The translations under genes were made by a program, and so were the position numbers. The notes under the pieces were generated by a model that was not told where the DNA came from, did not search any database, and saw only the letters and a list, made by a program, of their open reading frames with translations. From Pedobacter sp. Leaf194 (GTDB lineage: Bacteria > Bacteroidota > Bacteroidia > Sphingobacteriales > Sphingobacteriaceae), in assembly GCF_001423945.1 (NCBI RefSeq), contig NZ_LMPU01000010.1, positions 124,001-188,000 on the forward strand: a stretch of DNA of 64,000 nucleotides, written 5' to 3'. Below, piece after piece: positions 17,196-26,408 of the stretch; the stretch's first letter is position 1, and the number at the start of each line of letters is the position of its first letter.

Positions 17196-17201
17196 AAGCC
17201 C

Positions 17202-18401
17202 TTACTCGATGACCCTGATTTTCGTGACAAGGAAACTTACGAACAGACCAAAACAACCGATAACAGCATATGAATACCGAAGGCTTGATAGCGCAGAAAT
17301 ATAGCCAATAAGCGGCGGCCCCATTAAAAACCCGAGGTAACTTACACTGGAAACCATTGCAATTGCCATGCCTGGCGCCACCTTTCCGTTTTTACCGGCA
17401 ACACTATAAACTGTTGGTACGATGCTAGAAACACCTACTCCAACAAGCATAAAACCGAAAGTGGCTGTTAAAATGTAGGGAAAGAAAACGGATAAAAACA
17501 TACCGCTGGAAATAATTAACCCACTAATTTGTATCGTTTTTTTGCGCCCGAGCCTTGCAATAATTTTATCGCCCACAAAACGCCCGGTTGCCATCATTAC
17601 CATGAACGATGCGTAACCCAGTATGACTAAAGATGATGGGGCTTTTACGATATCCTTAAAATATACGCCGCTCCAATCGAACATTGCGCCTTCTGTGGCC
17701 ATACTACAAAAACCAATCATACCCAACTGCAATAGCGCACCTTCGGGCATTCTAAAAAGTTTAGGCTTCCTTTCTGCTTTTGCGCCCTTGCCGGGCACGA
17801 GGTGCTTGTAGTTCAAAAAGATATTTATAAAAATTATCCCAACAATTATCCAAAAATGGTGATAGGGAACAATGTGGAGATTTATCATGAGCAGGCCTAT
17901 TAAAGCCCCGGTGAAACCAGCGATGCTCCAGGCCCCGTGAAAAGAGGTCATAATTGGACGCCCGAACAATTTTTCAGCTTCAGAGCCTTGGGTATTTACG
18001 GCAATATTACACATGTTGCCTACAATGCCGAAAATAAGTAAAAAGACAGCTAGATGCCATGGTGCTGTTGCCAAACCCAAGTTGCTAAGCGCTAGCACAT
18101 AAAGTGGTGCTGTAATGGTTAATATTTTCTTACTTCCATATCTGGTAACAAGCCGCCCGGAAACTGGCATGGTGATTAATTGCCCAAGTGGCAGCGCCAG
18201 CAGAATGCTACCCAATTCACCATCTGACAGATTTAAACTATGTTTTATCTCTGGAATCCGGCTTGCCCAGGAGGCAAAAGCAATGCCCTGACCAAAATAA
18301 AACAAAGAAACCGCCAGCCGGATGCGGTTTGGAGAGCTTCGCAAAACAGGTTTAATCTCTGCTTGATTTGATGATTCCTGGTTTGTTGTAGACTCTTCCA
18401 A
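17202..18401 (-). CDS. MFS transporter, YbjJ-like
   Basis: 399 residues, 12 predicted membrane helices. The first helix carries GIAFASWASRIPEIKHSL, typical of the YbjJ-type subgroup, and the usual MFS loop motif is visible as GRLVTRYGSKKIL. Substrate unknown. Converges with 16389-17195, only 6 bases between stops. Confidence 0.88.
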   Translation of the reverse strand: MEESTTNQESSNQAEIKPVLRSSPNRIRLAVSLFYFGQGIAFASWASRIPEIKHSLNLSDGELGSILLALPLGQLITMPVSGRLVTRYGSKKILTITAPLYVLALSNLGLATAPWHLAVFLLIFGIVGNMCNIAVNTQGSEAEKLFGRPIMTSFHGAWSIAGFTGALIGLLMINLHIVPYHHFWIIVGIIFINIFLNYKHLVPGKGAKAERKPKLFRMPEGALLQLGMIGFCSMATEGAMFDWSGVYFKDIVKAPSSLVILGYASFMVMMATGRFVGDKIIARLGRKKTIQISGLIISSGMFLSVFFPYILTATFGFMLVGVGVSSIVPTVYSVAGKNGKVAPGMAIAMVSSVSYLGFLMGPPLIGYISALSSLRYSYAVIGCFGLFVSFLVTKIRVIE

Positions 18402-18488
18402 AACTTTGTAATTATGATAATAAGCGGTGTTGCAAAGGTCTTTAATTCCTTTGTAAATCCGAAGCGATTTTTATCATTTACATACAAT

Positions 18489-18520
18489 AAAAAAGCCCCG
18501 TTTTATTGGCGGGGCTTTAA
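18489..18520 (-). terminator. Terminator of the choice-of-anchor I gene
   Basis: Arms AAAGCCCCG and CGGGGCTTT with a 9-base loop; the minus strand continues into a T run. Confidence 0.85.
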
Positions 18521-18523
18521 AAT

Positions 18524-20044
18524 TTATATTTTGTTTGGCTGAAAGAATTTTACCGTTCCATCGCCTTCACTGGCAACTATCAGTAAACTTCGCCCATTCG
18601 GACTATCTTTTGGTTTCACAAATAACACGCCTTCCGGAGCATCTCCGGTAGAGAATAGCTGAACAAATTTTGGGGTAGCGGGTGTGGTAACATCGTAAAC
18701 CGCAACCATATCTACGCGTTCAAGGCCGATAAATGCCAACATCTTACCATTAACCTGTGCAACAGTTACACCTTCAACTTCTACACCCTTATTGTCTGAG
18801 CGCTCATCGTCATATTTGCCAGCATCGATAACATGTTGTTCTAAATCTTTACCAATATTTGCAATTAACGCCCCAGTGCCTGCATTTAAAATGCTTAAAC
18901 TTCTACCACCGGTAGCATATATTTCGTCGTAATCGCCGTCACCGTCTGTATCGCCATAAGCTTTGGTTGCAGTTAACCTGCCAAGATTTCCATCGAGCTG
19001 TAACGTTGCCGCTGTTGGAAACTTTGTTGGGTCTAACTTTAAACTTTTAACACGTACTTCTTCATCGTAACCTTTCCAGGCCCTGGTATCACCCTCGTTT
19101 GCAAGTGCGAGATAAGACGTACCGCCAGTTGAAAAGAATGAAATTGCGTCGGGAAGGTAAAATGCCTTTATTGGCCAGTTAGATAAAAGAATTTTGTTGT
19201 CTTTATCACTAACATCGAAAGGATTTTCAGCAAGGCTGATGTCTCTTGTACCTAAAGGATTGATTTTAGTAATTGAACCTGAAACGATGTCTACTTCAGC
19301 TACACCGTTATTTTCCTGCAAGGTTACATAAGCCTTTTTAGAATCAGCACTGATTGCAATATATTCCGGCTCAATGTCTTGTGCAAAACTCGCATTTGGG
19401 CCGTAAATCCGGAAACCACCAGCCACCAGGTTAGCCTTTTGCGATTCGAGCGAGGCAAAGTCAAGCGTTTTAACCGAATAATTATCCTTAATATTTATTA
19501 TCGAAATTGTCCCTTTTGGGTCTACCGTGTAATCATCACTTGGTTCGCCCTCATTGGCAGAAAGGATGTAATTTCCATCAGGACTAAATGTTACCATATC
19601 CGGCATTGCCCCGACGGTAATTTTTTTAACCTCAGATAAATCTGAAGTTTTTAAAACAACTACGTCGCCATTTCCCTGCTTACTAGCACCATCCAAAGCA
19701 ATTGCTAATAAACCGTTTGAAACTGCAACGCTGTTTATGCCTGCATTGGCTGGATAACTTAACGTTTTAAATTTAGTTACCGTTGGATAGTTGGTTAAAT
19801 CGACAACTTCAACCTTTGCGCCACCTTCGTTACTCACTACAAAGAGTTTTTTCGTGGATGGGTCGTAGGCAGATATTTCCGCAGATGTTTCTCCACCCAG
19901 GTCGATTGTGGCAATTTCTTTAAAACTTGCTATGTCTTCGGCAACGATATTTTCGGTTGCTTCAACAGGCTCTGAGATTTTTTTACAGGCAGTTGAAGCC
20001 ATCATTGCCATTAAAAGGGCAACGAAAAGTTTTTTACAGTTCAT
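18524..20044 (-). CDS. Lipoprotein beta-propeller, choice-of-anchor I type
   Basis: About 506 residues from MNCKKLFVALLMAMM with lipobox ASTAC; the frame runs to 20068 but the signal peptide begins at 20044. Repeated beta-propeller blades are visible (GAMPDMVTFSPDGNYILSAN; DIEPEYIAISADSKKAYVTL) with the family's EGEPSDDY and NEGDTRAW acidic motifs and a calcium-like DTDGDGDYDE. Surface-exposed or periplasmic; in some relatives it is coupled to phosphatase or nuclease domains, which are absent here. Function unproven. Confidence 0.82.
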   Translation of the reverse strand: MNCKKLFVALLMAMMASTACKKISEPVEATENIVAEDIASFKEIATIDLGGETSAEISAYDPSTKKLFVVSNEGGAKVEVVDLTNYPTVTKFKTLSYPANAGINSVAVSNGLLAIALDGASKQGNGDVVVLKTSDLSEVKKITVGAMPDMVTFSPDGNYILSANEGEPSDDYTVDPKGTISIINIKDNYSVKTLDFASLESQKANLVAGGFRIYGPNASFAQDIEPEYIAISADSKKAYVTLQENNGVAEVDIVSGSITKINPLGTRDISLAENPFDVSDKDNKILLSNWPIKAFYLPDAISFFSTGGTSYLALANEGDTRAWKGYDEEVRVKSLKLDPTKFPTAATLQLDGNLGRLTATKAYGDTDGDGDYDEIYATGGRSLSILNAGTGALIANIGKDLEQHVIDAGKYDDERSDNKGVEVEGVTVAQVNGKMLAFIGLERVDMVAVYDVTTPATPKFVQLFSTGDAPEGVLFVKPKDSPNGRSLLIVASEGDGTVKFFQPNKI

Positions 20045-20065
20045 GGTTTTATAATATCTGAACCG

Positions 20066-20073
20066 CAAAAATA
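20066..20073 (-). promoter_or_regulatory. -7 element (TATTTTTG)
   Basis: Exact TAnnTTTG on the minus strand, 22 bases upstream of the ATG at 20044; it lies upstream of both possible starts, and the signal peptide decides for 20044. Confidence 0.45.
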
Positions 20074-20101
20074 AATTTCGCGAACGCCTATTTTTTAACC
20101 T

Positions 20102-20556
20102 TGTTTATTATCATTTTGTTAAGGAATGATGAAGCTGAAACCGCAGCGAAGGAAAGATTAAAGCCGATAATTAAGAACGAAGCGCAATAGCCAGCAGCAA
20201 AACCAGAGTTAATTTAGAAAAAGGCAGTAATGATGATTTGGGTTTTGCATGAGGGATAGTAGTGGAAATCCTTTTTTGATTTTTCTTCAAAAAAGATTGT
20301 AACGGATAGCCCGACCCTTGCGCAGCTTGGGGCATGCCCAAAAATTTATAAACCAACATCGTCGAAATATTTACGAATGTAAGGAAAGAATTTGCGGAGT
20401 GCCATCGAAAACTGGCTGCAGGTGCATTTTGTCATTATCCCGGCTACCGGAAAAAAGTCGCAAATTTTCGTTAAAGACACTTTTCTTAAAATGCCTTTAT
20501 AAACAGCATGAAAATACTCGTAAGAACTGGTAAAAATGAAGAAAAGTTCAGAATGC
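20102..20556. other. Gene-poor region with a structured repeat-like element (about 20244-20340)
   Basis: No credible gene. Read on the minus strand, 20340 to 20244 contains GGGCATGCCCC, then GGGTCGGGCTATCCG, then a hairpin with arms TTTTTTGA and TCAAAAAA, then CCACTACTATCCCTCATGC; the outer GCATG and CATGC can also pair. From memory this block layout recurs in intergenic regions of Flavobacteriia and Sphingobacteriia and produces spurious ORFs, but I cannot verify that here. Adjacent bases 20102-20243 and 20341-20556 show nothing I can name. Confidence 0.5.
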
Positions 20557-20590
20557 AAAAAAGCCGATAAAAATTTACCGGCTTTTTTAA
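20555..20590 (-). terminator. Terminator of lpd
   Basis: Arms AAAAAGCCG and CGGCTTTTT extended by an AT stem; T run on the minus strand, about 70 bases after the lpd stop. Confidence 0.75.
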
Positions 20591-20658
20591 AAGAACTTCA
20601 AGTTTTTATGCTAAACCAAAGACTTGATTTTGGAAAACGTTTAGCTTGATGTTGCTTG

Positions 20659-22065
20659 TTAAATGTGTATCGCCCTGTTATCAGTTGCAGCTAAAGCAGC
20701 TTCTTTTAAGGCTTCTGTGTACGTTGGGTGCGCATGACAGGTACGTGCAATATCTTCTGCAGATGCCCGGAATTCCATTGCAATTACAGCTTCAGCAATC
20801 ATATCTGCAGCCCGCGGACCAATCATGTGCACACCTAAAACTTCATCAGTTGAAGCATCGGCCAACACTTTAATAAACCCGTCGGTATCCATACTTGCTT
20901 TCGCACGTCCGCTCGCTTTGAAAGGGAATGAACCGGCCTTGTATTTTGTGCCTTTTTCTTCTAATTGCTCTTCTGTTAAACCAACAGAGGCTACTTCCGG
21001 CCATGTATAAACTACACCAGGGATTAAATTATAGTTGATGTGTGGTTTTTGTCCGGCGATAGTTTCAGCAACATAGGTGCCTTCATCTTCGGCTTTGTGT
21101 GCCAACATTGCGCCGGTAATTACATCGCCAATAGCGTATACACCAGGAACTGAAGTTTCTAAATGCTCGTTTACAGGGATTTTTTTGCCCCGCTCTTCGA
21201 TTGTGATTCCAATTTTATCCAGGCCTAATCCTTCTGTGTACGCCGTACGGCCCACCGCAACAATGCAATAATCAGCATCAAGAGTAATAGTTTCGCCTTT
21301 TGGAGTTTCAGCAGTTACCGTAACATTTTTACCTTTTGTTGTAGCGTCGGTAACCTTATGACCCATGTAAAATTCCATGCCCAGATTTTTCTTCAACACA
21401 CGCTGAAGTTCTTTCCCTAAACTGGCATCCATAGTTGCGATAATAGATGGAAGAAATTCTACAACGGAAACTTTAGTGCCTAAACGGGCATAAACAGAAC
21501 CTAATTCTAAACCAATAACGCCACCACCAATTACGACCATGCTTTTTGGAACTTCGGTAATATTTAAAGCTTCAGTAGAGGTAATAATTCGTTTTTTATC
21601 TACTGGCAAAAACGGGAGCACTGTAGGCTTTGAGCCTGTAGCAATAATTACATTTTTAGCCGTTAAAGTTTCGGTAGAACCATCTGCCTTGGTAATTAGC
21701 ACTGTATTTTTATCAACGAAGGAACCTACGCCTTCATAAGAATCGATTTTATTTTTTTTAAACAGATAAGTGATACCTGCAGTATTTTGAGCCACAACAT
21801 CGTCTTTGCGGGCGATCATTTGCGGCATATTAACCTTAAGGTTTTTTAAATCGATACCGTGAGTGGTAAAGGTGTGTGCGGCATTATGGAAATGCTCTGA
21901 AGAATCCAATAAAGCTTTGGAAGGAATACAACCCACATTTAAGCAAGTGCCTCCAAAAGTTTTGTATTTTTCTATAACCGCAGTTTTTAAACCTAACTGA
22001 GCACAACGGATTGCGCCTACATAACCGCCCGGCCCTGAACCGATAACAACGACATCGTATTGCAT
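20659..22065 (-). CDS. lpd: Dihydrolipoyl dehydrogenase (E3)
   Basis: Flavoenzyme that re-oxidises dihydrolipoamide in the 2-oxoacid dehydrogenase complexes and the glycine cleavage system. 468 residues. FAD site VVIGSGPGGYVGAIR, redox disulfide in GGTCLNVGCIPSK, NAD site VVIGGGVIGLELGSVYARLG, and the catalytic His-Glu region AHPTYTEALKEA. The frame opens at 22092, but an exact -7 element at 22090-22097 overlaps that start, so ATG at 22065 is correct. Single gene; gcvT, another glycine cleavage component, is elsewhere in this window. Confidence 0.97.
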   Translation of the reverse strand: MQYDVVVIGSGPGGYVGAIRCAQLGLKTAVIEKYKTFGGTCLNVGCIPSKALLDSSEHFHNAAHTFTTHGIDLKNLKVNMPQMIARKDDVVAQNTAGITYLFKKNKIDSYEGVGSFVDKNTVLITKADGSTETLTAKNVIIATGSKPTVLPFLPVDKKRIITSTEALNITEVPKSMVVIGGGVIGLELGSVYARLGTKVSVVEFLPSIIATMDASLGKELQRVLKKNLGMEFYMGHKVTDATTKGKNVTVTAETPKGETITLDADYCIVAVGRTAYTEGLGLDKIGITIEERGKKIPVNEHLETSVPGVYAIGDVITGAMLAHKAEDEGTYVAETIAGQKPHINYNLIPGVVYTWPEVASVGLTEEQLEEKGTKYKAGSFPFKASGRAKASMDTDGFIKVLADASTDEVLGVHMIGPRAADMIAEAVIAMEFRASAEDIARTCHAHPTYTEALKEAALAATDNRAIHI

Positions 22066-22089
22066 AATTTCTTGATAATTTTGATTATA

Positions 22090-22097
22090 CAAAGGTA
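22090..22097 (-). promoter_or_regulatory. -7 element (TACCTTTG) of lpd
   Basis: Exact TAnnTTTG on the minus strand, 25 bases upstream of the ATG at 22065; decides against the longer frame. Confidence 0.5.
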
Positions 22098-22189
22098 GGG
22101 AAAAAAGGCCGAAAGCTGAAAATCAAAAGCTTAAAGCAAAGACACGATGCGGTAAAATTCTGGCTTAAAACCAATAAAACGAACCGTGC

Positions 22190-23350
22190 TCAGGGCATAA
22201 CTTCGAAAAGAAAAAATTGCTGCACCTGGGTTTTGCCGAAATTATTATCAACACAAAAAATTAAAGATTTATGGCCATTCGGAAGCTTTGGTCCGAACGT
22301 TACGCCTTCAAAATTATCGATATGAATGTTCAGGCTATCAAAATCGAAAAGCAACTTTTTCTTTAGTGGTTTTGGCGGGGTTTTTACAAAAGATTCATTA
22401 TCAATTTCGTTTTCAGCGCCTTTTAAATCAACAAGGTAAAGTTTTATAAAGGTGTGGTCATCGTGCCCTTTGGCCCAGGCACGCTCCATAACTAAAAGTG
22501 TGTGGTGGTTTATGGCCAGAATTTCGGAAATACCATTTAAATTCCAGTCGCTTTCTACGGTTGGGTTTACAGGTAAATCGCCCAGGTTGTAAGCATACTG
22601 CGCTGTATTTTTTTTACGCTTTACATCGAATTTCAAGATTCTGGTTAGCGCTCTGTCGTAGCCAAAAGCGGCTTGCCTTCCATCCTGATAAAGTGGTTCT
22701 TCCAGACTTGCATAAAGGGTTGTATAATTATCTGCGTAAGTAATGCCTTCGAAAAGGGCATTTTTTCTTGGCCCGTTTTCGCTTTTCGTAAAATGAAAAC
22801 CCTTCGGCAATGGAATCGTATCAACAAAATTCCCAGTAGAGGTTAAAAATGTAAGTGCAGGCTGAACGAGAATTGAATCACCATTTTTAAATAGTCGCTC
22901 GCCTTCGTTGCTCCAAACTAAACTTTGATTTTTCGGGTTAAATCTAACCGATTCACCATCTGCCTTTAAACTTTTAACTGACCCGTATTTTGGGTATTGT
23001 TGTCCGTTGCTTTGCAAAATTGGAATAAAGCCTGTAAAATTAATGGTATCAATTTTATTTTCGTTGATGTCAATTTTGGCAGTGTAAATCCTCGCCGGGC
23101 TAACCTGCGACGGATCATCACTAATCAAATAATAGTTACCTGTTTTCTCATCATAATCAATACCGGATAAGCCCCCGACTATTGTATTTTGAAAAGTTTG
23201 ATTTAATGGCACAATGTATTCATCCAAAAATTTTATTGATGAAACTGTGGTTTCTTGCTGCAGCGCTAATTGTTTGGTTGCCGAACATGAGGTAAGCAAC
23301 AAAACAAATGCAAGGTAACCCAGTATGGTTTTGTGTGATATTTGTTTCAA
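22190..23350 (-). CDS. Lipoprotein, phytase-like esterase family (PF13449 type)
   Basis: 386 residues with lipobox LLTSC. The domain has the pattern of the 'esterase-like activity of phytase' family: GGLSGIDYDEKTGNYYLISDD near residues 60-80, NEGERLF, and the C-terminal HIDNFEGVTFGPKLPNG. Probably a surface or periplasmic beta-propeller hydrolase of unknown substrate. Possibly phosphate-ester related. Own promoter at 23370-23377. Confidence 0.82.
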   Translation of the reverse strand: MKQISHKTILGYLAFVLLLTSCSATKQLALQQETTVSSIKFLDEYIVPLNQTFQNTIVGGLSGIDYDEKTGNYYLISDDPSQVSPARIYTAKIDINENKIDTINFTGFIPILQSNGQQYPKYGSVKSLKADGESVRFNPKNQSLVWSNEGERLFKNGDSILVQPALTFLTSTGNFVDTIPLPKGFHFTKSENGPRKNALFEGITYADNYTTLYASLEEPLYQDGRQAAFGYDRALTRILKFDVKRKKNTAQYAYNLGDLPVNPTVESDWNLNGISEILAINHHTLLVMERAWAKGHDDHTFIKLYLVDLKGAENEIDNESFVKTPPKPLKKKLLFDFDSLNIHIDNFEGVTFGPKLPNGHKSLIFCVDNNFGKTQVQQFFLFEVMP

Positions 23351-23369
23351 ACCAATTCTTTTTATCTGG

Positions 23370-23377
23370 CAAAAATA
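23370..23377 (-). promoter_or_regulatory. -7 element (TATTTTTG)
   Basis: Exact TAnnTTTG, 20 bases upstream of the ATG at 23350 on the minus strand. Confidence 0.45.
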
Positions 23378-23387
23378 TAGAATTTAG

Positions 23388-23428
23388 GCCAAAAAAAAAC
23401 CGCTTCAATATTAAATCAAAGCGGTTCG
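23388..23428 (-). terminator. Terminator of the DUF6515 gene
   Basis: Arms AACCGCTT and AAGCGGTT; the minus strand continues as a run of nine T. It shares the short gap with the promoter of the next gene. Confidence 0.8.
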
Positions 23429-23446
23429 AAATTATATTAATACTTA

Positions 23447-24334
23447 TTAAAATAGCTTTCCGATAACGCGGTAAGTTGTTGTATTGCCGCTAGTTACTTC
23501 TTCGTAATAAACATCATCGGGAGAAACAAAATATTTCTCGTTTTTAATGGTTACTTCTCTGCAGCCGTCAGGCAAAACATTAATGATATCACCAATTTGG
23601 TGTGTATCAACTGGTCCGTCTGTTGTATTTAAAACACCATCTTTACCGGCAACAATATAAACTTCCTTGCCATCTTTATTGGTGCCCTGGGTGTAGTAAA
23701 CGCCTTTATACTCGTAATAATCTACACCATCTATCGTAACCAGATTTGCATCAGATGGTAAGGTTGGAACTTCTGCACCCACTGGCGGCACAACCACCTG
23801 GTAATTATTTTCGTACTGACGGTAAAATAATCCGCCAGAATAATAATATTGGTTGGGGCCGTAATAAAACGGATAGTAGCCGTAAGGCAACACATTTAAC
23901 CTGAAACCGATAAATGGCCTGTAGTAATTGTAATAACCAAAATAAGCTCTTCCGCGGTAACCAGAATGATAACCATAGCCCGGACGGTAACCATAACCGG
24001 GTCTTACACCAATTCCTGGTCTATAGCCAGAATTTGTGCGATAACCCAGGCGCTCAGGTCGGCCTCCGCTAAGGCGGTTTAGCCCGCCAGAGTTATAGCT
24101 TCCACGGTTTGGTGCCTGCGAAATTCGGTTACCCGATGGCGCCTGCATTGAAGGCTGCCTTGAAAAACCACCACGCGAGGGCGCCATAGAGCCAGAACGG
24201 CCACCGCCACCCATGCTGCTTCCGCCACCGCCACCTCTGCTTGGTCTCTGAGCAGAAGCAGTATCAATGCTTAATGTTGTTACCATCGCCGCAACAGCGA
24301 AAACAACCAACCCTTTATTTAATAACCTTTTCAT
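23447..24334 (-). CDS. DUF6515-family exported protein with Gly/Ser/Tyr-rich linker
   Basis: 295 residues with a signal peptide (ending TASAQ). Residues 30-140 are low-complexity, rich in Gly, Arg, Ser and then repeats of the form GYRPGYGYRPG. A membrane-active aromatic stretch (FYYGPNQYYYSGGLFYRQYE) leads into two small beta domains of the form VTIDGVDYYEYKGVYYTQG and VTIKNEKYFVSPDDVYYEEV. Envelope protein, function unknown. Divergent from the CocE pair. Confidence 0.8.
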   Translation of the reverse strand: MKRLLNKGLVVFAVAAMVTTLSIDTASAQRPSRGGGGGSSMGGGGRSGSMAPSRGGFSRQPSMQAPSGNRISQAPNRGSYNSGGLNRLSGGRPERLGYRTNSGYRPGIGVRPGYGYRPGYGYHSGYRGRAYFGYYNYYRPFIGFRLNVLPYGYYPFYYGPNQYYYSGGLFYRQYENNYQVVVPPVGAEVPTLPSDANLVTIDGVDYYEYKGVYYTQGTNKDGKEVYIVAGKDGVLNTTDGPVDTHQIGDIINVLPDGCREVTIKNEKYFVSPDDVYYEEVTSGNTTTYRVIGKLF

Positions 24335-24533
24335 TTGTTTTTATTTAAATCAATTATCTATATGACGGTGAAAAACCCTAAAAGATTACCCCTTAACTTA
24401 ATTTAACTAAATTCTGATACTGGAATGACTAACCACTCCGATTAGCTTTCTAACAAACCTTTTACGGGCTGTTTTTTCGATTCGATTCCCAGAAAGACTA
24501 TATTTAAATTTTATTCTCTAAACCAATCATAAA

Positions 24534-26402
24534 ATGAACCTCAGTAAAATTTTAGGTATCGTAATTTGTTTGTTCGTCTCGCACGAAATGTTTGCTCAGC
24601 AACCGGATTCGGCATATGTAAGGGAAAACTACACAAAAATAGAGCGACAAATACCAATGCGTGACGGCGTAAAACTCTTTACATCAATTTATATACCCAA
24701 AAATCAATCCAAAAAATACCCTTTTCTCATTAACAGAACACCTTATACGGTTGCACCTTATGGGGAAGATAAGTATAAGCTTAGCCTTGGGAATTTTCCG
24801 GCCATGATGCGTGAAGGTTTTATCTTCGTTTATCAGGACGTTCGCGGAAGATGGATGAGTGAGGGGACTTTTGAGGATATTCGTCCACAAACTTTAAAAA
24901 AGGGAAAGAAAGATATCGATGAAAGTACAGATACGTACGATACCATTGACTGGCTGGTAAAAAACATAAAGAACAACAATGGTAATGCAGGTATTTATGG
25001 AATCTCCTATCCGGGTTTTTATTCGACAACTTCGCTACCCAACGCACACCCCGCTTTGAAAGCCGTTTCGCCACAGGCACCAGTTACCGATTGGTTTATC
25101 GGCGACGACTTCCACCACGGCGGCGCCTTATTTTTAATGGATGCATTTAGTTTCATGAGTGGTTTCGGTGTTCCGCGACCAAAACCTATTACACCAGACA
25201 AAGGGCCGAAAGGTTTCAATTTTCCAATACAAGATAACTACCGCTTTTACCTCGAATCGGGTTCGGTTAAAAATTTAAAGGATAAATATTTTGCGGATAG
25301 CATTAAGTTTTGGAACAATTTGGTTAAACACCCCAATCTTGATACCTTCTGGAAGGCACGATACATCATTCCACATCTTAAAAATGTTAAACCTGCCGTT
25401 ATGGTTGTAGGTGGCTTTTTTGATGCTGAGGATGCTTACGGAACTTTCGCAACTTATAAAGCCATCGAAAAACAAAATCCTGAAGCCAATAATATTTTGG
25501 TAGCCGGACCATGGTTTCACGGAGGCTGGGTTAGAAGCGATGGCGCTTCTTTTGGGGATATTAAATTTGGGAAAACCACCAGTATCGATTACCAGCAACA
25601 ATTTGAGTTGCCATTTTTTAAACACTATTTAAAAGGCGAAGGCGACTTTAAAGCCGCTGAAGCTAATATTTTCGTAACCGGAAGCAATGAATGGAAAAAA
25701 TTTGGCAGCTGGCCACCAAAAGAGGTTGAAACTAAAAATCTTTATTTGCAGCCTAACGGAAAACTTGCCTTTGAGAAGGTTGGCAGAACCGATAGCTGGG
25801 ACGAATACGTAAGCGACCCCAACCATCCGGTTCCATACCAGGATGGTGTGCAAGCTAAACGCACACGAGAATATATGATAGACGACCAGCGCTTTGCTGC
25901 CCGAAGGCCTGACGTGAAAACTTACCAAACAGATGCTTTAAAGGACGATATTACTTTAACAGGACCTGTATTGGCAAACCTTGTGGTTTCTACAACAGGC
26001 ACTGATGCCGATTATGTTGTAAAATTGATTGATGTGTACCCGGAAGATGAACCAAATCCCAGCCCGAATCCAAACAACATAATGATGGGCGGTTACGAAA
26101 TGCTGGTACGAGGTGAAATTTTACGCGGAAAGTATCGCAACACTTTCGAAAAACCTGAAGCCTTTGTTCCTGGTGCCATTACTAAAGTTAATTATGCCTT
26201 GCCAGATGTTGCACATACTTTTAAAAAGGGACACAAAATAATGATTCAGATTCAAAATTCATGGTTTCCATTAGCCGATAGAAACCCTCAGAAATTTATG
26301 GACATTTATCAGGCAGAACCCGGTGATTTTCAAAAAGCTACCCATAAGATATACCACGACACTTCAAACAGTTCATACATCAGCGTATCCGTTTTAAAAT
26401 AA
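24534..26402 (+). CDS. CocE/NonD-family (S15-like) hydrolase, copy 1
   Basis: 622 residues, signal peptide ending HEMFAQ. Alpha/beta hydrolase fold with the oxyanion and nucleophile region YGISYPGF (Ser158), the characteristic early YTVAPYGEDK and QDVRGRW motifs, and the C-terminal jelly-roll typical of X-Pro dipeptidyl-peptidase and cocaine-esterase relatives. Secreted peptidase or esterase; glutaryl-7-ACA acylase-type activity is also known in the family. A paralogue of the same length follows after 6 bases. Confidence 0.92.
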   Translation: MNLSKILGIVICLFVSHEMFAQQPDSAYVRENYTKIERQIPMRDGVKLFTSIYIPKNQSKKYPFLINRTPYTVAPYGEDKYKLSLGNFPAMMREGFIFVYQDVRGRWMSEGTFEDIRPQTLKKGKKDIDESTDTYDTIDWLVKNIKNNNGNAGIYGISYPGFYSTTSLPNAHPALKAVSPQAPVTDWFIGDDFHHGGALFLMDAFSFMSGFGVPRPKPITPDKGPKGFNFPIQDNYRFYLESGSVKNLKDKYFADSIKFWNNLVKHPNLDTFWKARYIIPHLKNVKPAVMVVGGFFDAEDAYGTFATYKAIEKQNPEANNILVAGPWFHGGWVRSDGASFGDIKFGKTTSIDYQQQFELPFFKHYLKGEGDFKAAEANIFVTGSNEWKKFGSWPPKEVETKNLYLQPNGKLAFEKVGRTDSWDEYVSDPNHPVPYQDGVQAKRTREYMIDDQRFAARRPDVKTYQTDALKDDITLTGPVLANLVVSTTGTDADYVVKLIDVYPEDEPNPSPNPNNIMMGGYEMLVRGEILRGKYRNTFEKPEAFVPGAITKVNYALPDVAHTFKKGHKIMIQIQNSWFPLADRNPQKFMDIYQAEPGDFQKATHKIYHDTSNSSYISVSVLK

Positions 26403-26408
26403 ATAAAC

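Noticed and set aside
20045..20068. Longer start of the propeller lipoprotein
   Set aside because: The lipoprotein signal peptide begins at 20044.
20171..20558. Three overlapping small ORFs (20171-20359, 20318-20533, 20346-20558)
   Set aside because: They translate the structured repeat-like element and its flanks, on both strands, with no start context or coding composition.
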